Source of the DNA: JBPCPM01 sp050999155
Lineage (GTDB): Bacteria > Actinomycetota > Thermoleophilia > Solirubrobacterales > 70-9
Length of the DNA: 5,898 bases
Direction of reading: 5' to 3'
Assembly (NCBI GenBank): GCA_050999155.1
Contig: JBPCPM010000098.1
Location: forward strand, 1 to 5,898
In this document: positions 1 to 5,898 of the stretch, one piece after another
How the letters are laid out: each line of letters opens with the position of its first letter
Numbering within the stretch: position 1 is the first letter of the stretch
Notes under the pieces: generated by a model
The model's input: the letters and a program-made list of their open reading frames with translations, nothing else
Databases searched by the model: none
Told to the model about the DNA's origin: nothing
Program-made: the position numbers and the translations under genes

Positions 1-1
1 C

Positions 2-1360
2 TTCGCCGGCTGCCAGCTACCGGGGCGGCGGGGCCCCGAGGCCGTCCGCGTCGCGGGACTCGACGCCGAGCTGACGGCCGAGCGCCGCCACCGCGACCGG
101 GCCGAGCGCGCCCGAACCGAGCGCGCCCAGCGCTACGAGCGGCTGGCCAAGCGCATCCACGACGAGCAGGCGCTGCTCCCGGAGCTCGAGCGGCTGGGCC
201 AGGCCGCCGGGGTGGCCCACCAGGCCCTCGCCGCGGCCGTGCAGCGCCTGGAGGACCAGGCGCGGGCCGAGGGCGAGGCCGGGGAAGCGCTGGCCGGCGA
301 GATGCGCGAGTGCTCGACGGAGGAGTACCGCCTCCAGGGCGAGCTGCAGCAGCTGGGCGAGCAGCTGACCACGCTCGAGGTCCGATCGGCCCAGGCCCGC
401 GACCGCCAGGGCGAGGTCGCCCGCGAGCTGGCCGAGGCCGCCGCGGCGCTGGAACGTGAGCTCACCCCGGCCACCGAGGCCCTGGCGGACGACCGCCGCG
501 CCGAGCTCCACACGCGCCTCGAGCGGCTGGCCCGTCGCCGCGAGCAGCTGGGCCCGGTCAACCCGCTGGCCCAGCAGGCCTACGACGACGCCCAGGCGCA
601 CGTCACCGAGCTCGAGGGCCAGCGCGAGGACCTCGATGCGGCGCTCAAGGAACTCGAGGGCTTGATCGCCGATACCGACCGGCGGATCCGCGAGAGCTTC
701 GAGCAGACTTTCGAGCAGACGGCCGCCAACTTCGAGCAGATGGTCGCCCACCTGTTCCCCGGCGGCGAGGGGCGCCTGCGGCTCGTCGCGCCCCCTGCGC
801 CCAAACGGGTCATCGGCGACCAGGACGGCGCTGCCTCCGGCCCCGACGTCTCCGCGCCGTGGGCCGGCGACGGTGAGGCGCCCACGGCGACCGATGCCGC
901 CGCCGAGGACGGTGAGCAGACGGGCGACGCCCCCGGCTCGGGCGACGCGGGGGTCGAGATCGAGGTCCGGCCGGCAGGCAAGTCGATGCGCAACCTCTCG
1001 CTGATGTCGGGCGGCGAGAAGTCGCTGGTCGCGATCGCCTTTCTTTTCGCCGTGTTCCTGGCCCGGCCGTGCCCCTTCTACGTCCTCGACGAGGTCGAAG
1101 CCGCGCTCGACGATGCCAACATCGACCGGTTTCTGCAGCTGGTGCGCCGGTACGCCGACCGGGCCCAGTTCATCGTCGTCACCCACCAGAAGCGCACCAT
1201 GGACGCCGCCGACGTCCTCTACGGCGTGACTATGCGCGACGACGGCGTCAGCCGCGTCGTCTCCCGCCGCCTCGAAGGTGCCCGCGAAGGCGAGCAGGAC
1301 GGCGAGGAGGCCGAGCCCGGTCCCGCGGTCCGCCCGCAGGTCGCCGAGCGCGCCGCCTGA
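2..1360 (+). CDS. smc: Chromosome segregation ATPase SMC, C-terminal part (5' end outside window)
   Basis: This is the C-terminal half-arm and head of the SMC ATPase, which condenses and organises the chromosome together with ScpA and ScpB. The frame is open from base 2 with no start, giving 452 residues of a family usually near 1150-1200; hinge and N-terminal Walker A lie upstream. Roughly bases 60-700 encode a charged Glu/Arg/Ala/Leu-rich coiled coil containing the conserved LGPVNPLA stretch (about 547-570). The head follows: FPGGEGRLRLV (to 787), signature LMSGGEK (1001-1021), Walker B FYVLDE with Asp at 1088 and catalytic Glu at 1091, D-loop ALDDAN, and switch His at 1184 in VVTHQK. A 54-codon acidic stretch (788-949) replaces the usual roughly eight-residue linker before the signature motif. 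An acidic tail follows SRRL. The ABC-type head with SMC-specific wording makes the identity secure; only the taxonomic placement is uncertain. Confidence 0.96.
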   Translation, partial: FAGCQLPGRRGPEAVRVAGLDAELTAERRHRDRAERARTERAQRYERLAKRIHDEQALLPELERLGQAAGVAHQALAAAVQRLEDQARAEGEAGEALAGEMRECSTEEYRLQGELQQLGEQLTTLEVRSAQARDRQGEVARELAEAAAALERELTPATEALADDRRAELHTRLERLARRREQLGPVNPLAQQAYDDAQAHVTELEGQREDLDAALKELEGLIADTDRRIRESFEQTFEQTAANFEQMVAHLFPGGEGRLRLVAPPAPKRVIGDQDGAASGPDVSAPWAGDGEAPTATDAAAEDGEQTGDAPGSGDAGVEIEVRPAGKSMRNLSLMSGGEKSLVAIAFLFAVFLARPCPFYVLDEVEAALDDANIDRFLQLVRRYADRAQFIVVTHQKRTMDAADVLYGVTMRDDGVSRVVSRRLEGAREGEQDGEEAEPGPAVRPQVAERAA

Positions 1361-1378
1361 GCCTCCCGACCCGAGGGA

Positions 1379-1399
1379 CCGTGGCCGGGACGCCCACGG
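1379..1399 (+). other. Weak inverted repeat in the smc-ftsY gap
   Basis: CCGTGG (1379-1384) and CCACGG (1394-1399) form a 6-bp perfect stem with a 9-nt loop. It lies in the 82-bp gap between the smc stop and the ftsY start. There is no T tract after it, so if it does anything it would be a weak attenuator or a protein site. In DNA this GC-rich such a repeat may occur by chance. Confidence 0.25.
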
Positions 1400-1428
1400 C
1401 TGACGGGAGTCCGGCCGACCCCGGCGTA

Positions 1429-1434
1429 TAGCCT
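1429..1434 (+). promoter_or_regulatory. Candidate -10 element of ftsY (leaderless-type)
   Basis: TAGCCT matches the actinobacterial TANNNT -10 pattern and ends 8 nt before the GTG at 1443, so transcription would begin at or within a few bases of the start codon. An overlapping alternative hexamer is TATAGC (1427-1432). No convincing -35 box sits 16-18 bp upstream; the nearest TTGAC-like string, CTGACG at 1400-1405, is too far away. No Shine-Dalgarno precedes the GTG, in keeping with leaderless translation. FtsY could still also be made from smc read-through. Confidence 0.5.
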
Positions 1435-1442
1435 GCCCGGCG

Positions 1443-2450
1443 GTGACCACCCGCTGGCAAGACGCGTTCATCATCGGCGAACGGGAGATCCCCTCCGAGC
1501 CCCCGGCCGGCGAGCAAGAACGCCGTCCCCGCCGCCGGCTCGTCAAGCGCCTGCGCGAGAACCTCTCCAAGAGCCGCAAGGCGCTCACCGAGGAGATCGG
1601 ATCCAGCCTCTTCGAGCGCATCGACGACGAGACCTGGGAACGCCTGGAGGAGGCGCTGATCCTCTCGGACGTCGGGGCGAGTACCACGGCCAAGGTCGTC
1701 GAGCGCCTCGAGCAGGAGGTCGAGGCCGGCACGGTCACCGACCCCGACGCCGTTCAGGCCCGCCTGGTCGAGCTGCTCACCGAGATCGCCTCGCCCACCT
1801 GGGACCGGCGCATCGACGTCTCGGCCGAACCCGCGGTGATCATGGTCTGCGGCGTCAACGGGACGGGCAAGACGACGACGATCGGCAAGATCGCCTGGCA
1901 CCTGCGTCAGGAGCTCGGGCTGTCGGTCGTGCTCGCCGCCGCCGACACCTTCCGGGCCGCGGCCACCGAGCAGCTGGCCCTGTGGGCCGAGCGCGCCGAC
2001 TGCGAGATCGTCACCGGCCAGCCGGGCAGCGACCCGGGCTCGGTCGCCTACGACGCCGTCGTGGCCGCCCGTGCGCGAGGCGCCGATGTTGTCATCTGCG
2101 ACACGGCAGGGCGCCTGCACACCCAGGACCACCTGATGGCCGAGCTGACCAAGATCCGGCGGGTGATCGCCAAGCAGCTGCCCGACGCCCCCCATGAGAC
2201 CCTCATCACGATCGACGCGACAACCGGTCAGAACGGCCTGCGTCAGGCCAAGATGTTCGGTGAGGCCGTCGACGTGACCGGCGTCGTGCTGACCAAGCTC
2301 GACGGCACCGCCCGGGGCGGCATCGCCCTGGCCATCGCCGGGGAGCTGAAGCTGCCGGTGAAGCTGATCGGGGTGGGGGAGGCGCTCGAGGACCTGCGGC
2401 CCTTCGACCCGGCGCTTTTCGCTTCGGCCCTGCTGGGCCCCGACGCGTGA
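1443..2450 (+). CDS. ftsY: Signal recognition particle receptor FtsY
   Basis: FtsY is the membrane-associated SRP receptor GTPase. It binds Ffh-ribosome complexes and, by reciprocal GTP hydrolysis, hands nascent membrane proteins to SecYEG. The 335 residues contain a helical N domain (about 45-120) and a full G domain: P-loop GVNGTGKTTT (137-146), DTFRAAA (168-174), DTAGR (220-224), DATTGQNG (258-265), TKLDGTARGG (284-293) and IGVGE (309-313), then the family's LRPFD near the C-terminus. The TKLDGTARGG wording and the missing M domain separate it from Ffh. The long acidic A domain of E. coli FtsY is absent; a short Arg/Lys-rich segment (about 27-46) before the N domain probably contacts lipid. 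GTG 1443 is the only workable start: the in-frame stop at 1401-1403 leaves 13 codons upstream without ATG, GTG or TTG. It follows smc on the same strand, and its stop overlaps the GTG of a small ORF. Confidence 0.97.
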   Translation: MTTRWQDAFIIGEREIPSEPPAGEQERRPRRRLVKRLRENLSKSRKALTEEIGSSLFERIDDETWERLEEALILSDVGASTTAKVVERLEQEVEAGTVTDPDAVQARLVELLTEIASPTWDRRIDVSAEPAVIMVCGVNGTGKTTTIGKIAWHLRQELGLSVVLAAADTFRAAATEQLALWAERADCEIVTGQPGSDPGSVAYDAVVAARARGADVVICDTAGRLHTQDHLMAELTKIRRVIAKQLPDAPHETLITIDATTGQNGLRQAKMFGEAVDVTGVVLTKLDGTARGGIALAIAGELKLPVKLIGVGEALEDLRPFDPALFASALLGPDA

Positions 2451-2635
2451 TCCTGCGGCTCGTCGGCATCGCGTGCCCGTGGCCGCGAGCGCTGTTCGCA
2501 CCGATGCCGTGGGAGCACGCCGACCACAACCGTGAGCCAGGTGACCCCGACTTCCGCACACGCATTGGCGGATGGATGGCCGACTTCGCCGCCGAATGCC
2601 GCGACCGCCCCCGCCGGGGCGGCCGCGGGGACTGA
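2447..2635 (+). CDS. Small hypothetical protein overlapping the end of ftsY
   Basis: This 62-codon ORF begins with a GTG that shares four bases (GTGA, 2447-2450) with the ftsY stop, an arrangement typical of translational coupling. I do not recognise the product. Its N-terminal 22 residues are mostly hydrophobic with two Arg and two Trp (ACPWPR, PMPWEH). A polar middle (HNREPGDPDF) is followed by a possible short helix (GGWMADFAAECRDR) and an Arg/Gly-rich end. It has three Trp and two Cys, and no clear transmembrane span or signal peptide. Hand-counted GC by codon position is about 76, 60 and 85 percent for positions 1, 2 and 3, the ordering expected of a real gene in a high-GC genome. There is no Shine-Dalgarno, so expression would depend on ribosomes finishing ftsY. 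An internal ATG at 2504 would give a shorter form. It could be a chance ORF. Confidence 0.5.
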   Translation: MILRLVGIACPWPRALFAPMPWEHADHNREPGDPDFRTRIGGWMADFAAECRDRPRRGGRGD

Positions 2636-2638
2636 CTC

Positions 2639-2667
2639 CGCGGCTTCTGGCCCGCTCGGAAGCCGCG
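2639..2667. terminator. Candidate bidirectional hairpin terminator between convergent genes
   Basis: CGCGGCTTC (2639-2647) and GAAGCCGCG (2659-2667) are a perfect 9-bp inverted repeat with an 11-nt loop. It lies in the 42-bp gap between the small ORF stop (2635) and the MMPL stop (2678), where convergent transcripts would meet. Neither strand has a T tract, so it would be a U-less terminator of the kind often proposed in high-GC actinobacteria. Position and stem quality are the support; termination itself is inferred. Confidence 0.6.
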
Positions 2668-2676
2668 CGAGCGGCT
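2661..2676 (+). other. Alternative hairpin with GCGA tetraloop
   Basis: AGCCGC (2661-2666) and GCGGCT (2671-2676) form a 6-bp stem closed by GCGA, a GNRA-type tetraloop in plus-strand RNA. Its left arm reuses bases of the right arm of the 9-bp hairpin at 2639-2667, so the two cannot form together. It ends directly before the MMPL stop codon on the other strand. Confidence 0.4.
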
Positions 2677-2677
2677 A

Positions 2678-4951
2678 CTAGGCCTGAGCGTGCGAGAGCT
2701 GCGGCTCGGCCGCCGGCACCCCGGTCGGCTGCGCCTCGGCGCTCGCTTCGGCGGACGACCCGCCGCCCGGGCTTTCCGCCGCCTCACCGCTCACCCGGGG
2801 CAGCCATTCCAGCCACTGCGGCAGGTACCAGTTCCACTCGCCCAGCAGCTTCATCGTCGCGGGCAGCAGGATGCCCCGGATCACCGTGGCGTCGAGCAGT
2901 ACCGCGACCGACAGGCCGACGCCCATCTGCTTGACGTCGATGAAGCTCAGGGTGCCGAACACCGAGAACACTCCGACCATGACCGCGGCGGCGCTGGTCA
3001 CCACGCCCGCCGTGGTCGTGATCCCGTGCTGCACGGCCTGGTCGGTCGGCATCCCACGGTCGACCGATTCGCGGACCCGGCTGAGGATGAACACGTGGTA
3101 GTCCATCGACAGGCCGAACAGGATCACGAACAGGAACATCGGCAACCAGGACACCACGGCGCCGGTCGGCTCGAAGCCCAGCAGGTCCGAGCCCCAGCCC
3201 TCCTGGAAGACGAGGACCAGGACCCCGTAGGCCGCGCCCACCGACAGCAGGTTCAGCGCGATCGCCTTCAGGGGCACGACGATCGACCGGAACGTGGCCA
3301 GCAGCAACACGAACGCCAGCCCGAGCACGAAGGCGAAGACCAGCGGCGTGCGGGTGGACATGAGCTCGTTGAAGTCCGCTGTGGCTGCAGCCTCGCCCGT
3401 GATGTCGGCGCGCATCTCGCCGGCGGCGCCGATGGTGGCCGGGACCACCCGGTCGCGCAACAGGCTCAGCGCGCGCTGGGCGGATTCGTCGTCCTCACCT
3501 CCGGCCAGGGGGAGATCCACGCGGGCCACGGTGCCATCAGGGGCGACCGCAACCGACGTGGGTTCTAGCGCCGCTCCCGACGCCACGGCTTCGCGGCGCA
3601 AAGCGGCGATGGCCCGCCGCGACGCGGGCGAGCGGACGTCGGCGGCCTGGACGACCGCCAGCGCCGCCGAGCCCTCGGCCGGGAACGCTTGCTGGATGCG
3701 ATCGTAGGTCCGAATGACCTCGAGGTCGCGCGGCAGGTCGTTGACGCCGGTGACCGTTGTCTGGAGTCCCAGCGCGGGAAGGGCGAGGGCGAGGAGCGCG
3801 CCGCCAGCGACGACGGTGGCGACGACCGGGCGGCGCATGACCCGCTCGACCAGCCAGCCCCAGACCCGTGGCTCGCGTCCGCGCCGGCGGCCGAGGAAGG
3901 GAATCCGTCCGCGCTCGATGCGGTCGCCGAGCAGGGCCAGCAACGCGGGGAGCGCCGTGACGGAACCGACCATCGCCACAAGGACCACGATCATCGTGCC
4001 CAGACCGATCGACTGGAAGCTCGCGTTGCCGGTGAGAAACATTCCGGCCATCGCCACGATGACGGTGAGCCCAGAGATCAGCACCGCGCGGCCCGAGGTG
4101 GCGGCGGCCGTCTCCAACGCTGCCTGCGGGCTGGCACCCCGAGCGCGTTCCTCGCGTTCGCGGCGCAGGTAGAACAGCGAGTAGTCGACGCCGACGGCGA
4201 GGCCGATCAACAGGATGATCGAGCCGACGGCCTCGTCGACGCCGACCAGCTGGCTCGGTACCGCGACGAGCCCCATGGCGGCGGCCACGGCCGACAGCGC
4301 CAGCAGGACGGGAATGCCGGCGGCCACCAGCGACCCGAAGGCCAGCAGCAAGACCAGCAAGGTGATGGGAACGGACGACAGCTCGGCCTGCTTGAAGTCG
4401 TCTTCGATGGTCGCCTCGACCGCTTGTTCCCCGCTCGCCGATCCGGCGCCGGCGATGGCGAGGTCGGGATGGACCGCGTCGGAGCGCGCGATCGCCGCGA
4501 GCGCCGGCGCAATGCGGTCCACCGCGGTATCGGGGTCGCCGGCGACGGTGAAACCGATCAGCGCGGAGTGGCCGTCGGCGGAGACCGTACCGCGAGCCGC
4601 ATCGGGGGCCGAGACGTCCCGCACGTCCTTGGTCGCCTCGAGCCGGCGCTGCGTGTCGGCAATCGCCGTCTGGAACGCGCGATCACCGGTCGTCAGGCGG
4701 TCGTCCGCGAGCAGCACGGCCTCGTCGGCCGGGACGGCGAACCCGGCGTCGGCCAAGGCCCGCTCGGCCACCTTCGATTCGCCGTCGAAGGTCTCGGCGG
4801 CCGGAATGCTGGTCGTGCCGAGGGCCTGGCCGCCGACGACCGCTGCCACGACGAACACCAGCCAGGCCCCCAGCGCGAGCGCCCGGTGGCGGGCACTCCA
4901 GCGCCCGAGGCGGGCGGCCAGCCCGCGTGGTTGCTCAGCGTCGTCGTTCAT
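2678..4951 (-). CDS. MMPL/RND-family membrane transporter
   Basis: This 757-residue protein belongs to the MMPL branch of the RND superfamily (MmpL and YdfJ-like proteins), which export lipids, glycolipids or small hydrophobic molecules using the proton gradient. The layout is the family's twofold repeat: TM1 about 24-45, an extracytoplasmic porter domain about 46-190, TM2-TM6 about 193-341, TM7 about 375-396, a second porter domain about 397-532, and TM8-TM12 about 535-700. The proton-relay Asp-Tyr pairs are visible in TM4 (GVDYSLF, D256-Y257) and TM10 (SMDYHVF, D617-Y618), equivalent to those of mycobacterial MmpL3, so it should be active. The tail (720-757) is Ala/Ser/Glu/Pro-rich and short, without the large cytosolic domain of MmpL3. 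ATG 4951 is fixed by GGAGGT just upstream. It is convergent to ftsY and divergent from ffh, so it is its own transcription unit. No adjacent regulator or lipid gene is visible, so the substrate cannot be named. Confidence 0.93.
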   Translation of the reverse strand: MNDDAEQPRGLAARLGRWSARHRALALGAWLVFVVAAVVGGQALGTTSIPAAETFDGESKVAERALADAGFAVPADEAVLLADDRLTTGDRAFQTAIADTQRRLEATKDVRDVSAPDAARGTVSADGHSALIGFTVAGDPDTAVDRIAPALAAIARSDAVHPDLAIAGAGSASGEQAVEATIEDDFKQAELSSVPITLLVLLLAFGSLVAAGIPVLLALSAVAAAMGLVAVPSQLVGVDEAVGSIILLIGLAVGVDYSLFYLRREREERARGASPQAALETAAATSGRAVLISGLTVIVAMAGMFLTGNASFQSIGLGTMIVVLVAMVGSVTALPALLALLGDRIERGRIPFLGRRRGREPRVWGWLVERVMRRPVVATVVAGGALLALALPALGLQTTVTGVNDLPRDLEVIRTYDRIQQAFPAEGSAALAVVQAADVRSPASRRAIAALRREAVASGAALEPTSVAVAPDGTVARVDLPLAGGEDDESAQRALSLLRDRVVPATIGAAGEMRADITGEAAATADFNELMSTRTPLVFAFVLGLAFVLLLATFRSIVVPLKAIALNLLSVGAAYGVLVLVFQEGWGSDLLGFEPTGAVVSWLPMFLFVILFGLSMDYHVFILSRVRESVDRGMPTDQAVQHGITTTAGVVTSAAAVMVGVFSVFGTLSFIDVKQMGVGLSVAVLLDATVIRGILLPATMKLLGEWNWYLPQWLEWLPRVSGEAAESPGGGSSAEASAEAQPTGVPAAEPQLSHAQA

Positions 4952-4956
4952 CGTCT

Positions 4957-4962
4957 ACCTCC
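4957..4962 (-). promoter_or_regulatory. Strong Shine-Dalgarno of the MMPL gene
   Basis: Read on the minus strand this is GGAGGT, followed by TAGAC-type spacing of about five bases before the ATG at 4951. It decides the start of the transporter. It also shows that the genome uses conventional ribosome binding sites, in contrast to ftsY and ffh, which have none. Confidence 0.85.
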
Positions 4963-5058
4963 GGCTCGGGGTTCTCCGACTGGACACCACGCAGGCTCAC
5001 GGAGCGGGCCTCCGCGCGCCATCGGTGATCCCCCGGTGCGGACCCCCATCCCCGACCC

Positions 5059-5080
5059 CGACCCGGCTCAGGGTCGACCC
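5059..5080. repeat. Overlapping hairpin and 10-bp palindrome upstream of ffh
   Basis: CGACCC (5059-5064) pairs with GGGTCG (5071-5076) across a 6-nt spacer. The right arm also starts a perfect 10-bp palindrome, GGGTCGACCC (5071-5080). So CGACCC occurs twice in the same direction and once inverted within 22 bp. This could be a regulator binding site in the divergent promoter region or a by-product of the C-rich composition. Confidence 0.35.
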
Positions 5081-5083
5081 CGG

Positions 5084-5102
5084 GGCCGAGCAGGGATCGG
5101 CC
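5084..5102. promoter_or_regulatory. Operator-like inverted repeat at the -35 position of ffh
   Basis: GGCCGA (5084-5089) and TCGGCC (5097-5102) are perfect 6-bp arms around a 7-nt spacer. The repeat ends 10 bp before the candidate -10 hexamer at 5113, so it covers the place where a -35 box would sit. A protein bound here could repress or replace -35 contacts. No regulator gene lies in the window. Confidence 0.35.
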
Positions 5103-5112
5103 GCGAGTGCGC

Positions 5113-5118
5113 TAGGTT
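5113..5118 (+). promoter_or_regulatory. Candidate -10 element of ffh (leaderless-type)
   Basis: TAGGTT matches TANNNT and ends 9 nt before the ATG at 5128, placing the expected transcription start within about three bases of the start codon. No Shine-Dalgarno lies before the ATG (the preceding bases are cgctggccc). No canonical -35 box is seen at the right distance. The arrangement closely parallels that before ftsY. Confidence 0.55.
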
Positions 5119-5127
5119 CGCTGGCCC

Positions 5128-5898
<771 letters not shown>

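Larger units (their letters stand above)
4952..5127. promoter_or_regulatory. Divergent promoter region between the MMPL gene and ffh
   Basis: This 176-bp region separates two divergent genes and must hold both promoters. On the plus strand a TANNNT hexamer lies close to ffh. On the minus strand I find no TANNNT hexamer at all, so the MMPL promoter uses a diverged -10, an alternative sigma factor or an activator. The middle is C-rich (about 5040-5064, with the ccccga unit repeated) and is followed by several short inverted repeats. A further small repeat, CGGAG-5 nt-CTCCG, lies at 5000-5014. Confidence 0.6.

Noticed and set aside
698..740. Three copies of TTCGAGCAGA (698, 710, 731)
   Set aside because: They encode FEQ three times in frame (FEQT-FEQ-FEQM), matching the conserved Phe/Glu pattern at this point of SMC proteins; protein constraint explains the repeat.
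1379..1399. The smc-ftsY inverted repeat as a true terminator
   Set aside because: It has only six base pairs and no T tract; kept as a weak feature and not called a terminator.
17..1738. A 573-codon open frame on the minus strand across the smc end and ftsY start
   Set aside because: It is antisense to two certain genes with clear motifs; its translation is compositionally biased (Leu, Gly, Arg, Ala) with no recognisable domain. Long antisense frames are expected where codon third positions are nearly all G or C.
2447..2476. A lipoprotein-like cysteine (VGIAC) at the start of the small ORF
   Set aside because: The residue at -3 is Gly, not an aliphatic lipobox residue, and only nine residues precede the Cys, too few for a signal peptide.
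1248..2561. A 437-codon minus-strand open frame over ftsY
   Set aside because: It is antisense to ftsY, has no domain signal, and its composition is explained by the coding bias of the opposite strand.
5041..5064. C-rich tandem units (ccccga) as a CRISPR or minisatellite array
   Set aside because: There are only two to three imperfect units of about six bases with no spacers; this is simple-sequence composition in a GC-rich promoter region.

Overview
This GC-rich window is densely coding and fits a high-GC actinobacterium. The SMC head wording (LMSGGEKSL, then ARPCPFYVLDEVEAALDDAN, then VVTHQKRTM) and an acidic insert before the signature motif remind me of Thermoleophilia/Solirubrobacterales. 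That placement is from memory and tentative.

Layout, left to right: (1) the C-terminal 452 codons of smc (to 1360, + strand, beginning outside the window); (2) an 82-bp gap with a -10-like element just before ftsY; (3) a complete ftsY (1443-2450, +); (4) a 62-codon ORF of unknown function whose GTG overlaps the ftsY stop codon (2447-2635, +); (5) a 42-bp convergent gap holding two overlapping, mutually exclusive hairpins, a candidate bidirectional terminator; (6) a complete MMPL/RND-family membrane transporter on the minus strand (2678-4951) with a strong Shine-Dalgarno; (7) a 176-bp divergent promoter region with several inverted repeats (4952-5127); (8) the first 257 codons of ffh (5128 to the window end, +).

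How the genes work together: FtsY is the signal recognition particle (SRP) receptor GTPase and Ffh is the SRP GTPase. They form a heterodimer that delivers ribosomes making membrane proteins to the translocon. SMC is the chromosome-condensing ATPase and is a common neighbour of ftsY. In many actinomycetes the order is smc-ftsY-amtB-glnB-glnD-ffh; here a divergently transcribed MMPL exporter sits in the ftsY-ffh interval instead. Both SRP GTPase genes lack a Shine-Dalgarno and carry a TANNNT hexamer 8-9 nt before the start codon, suggesting leaderless mRNAs, whereas the MMPL gene has GGAGGT.

Most of the window is housekeeping. I do not see a new multi-gene system. The observations most worth follow-up are the small ORF coupled to ftsY, the paired leaderless-type starts of ftsY and ffh, and the acidic insert in the SMC ATPase head.
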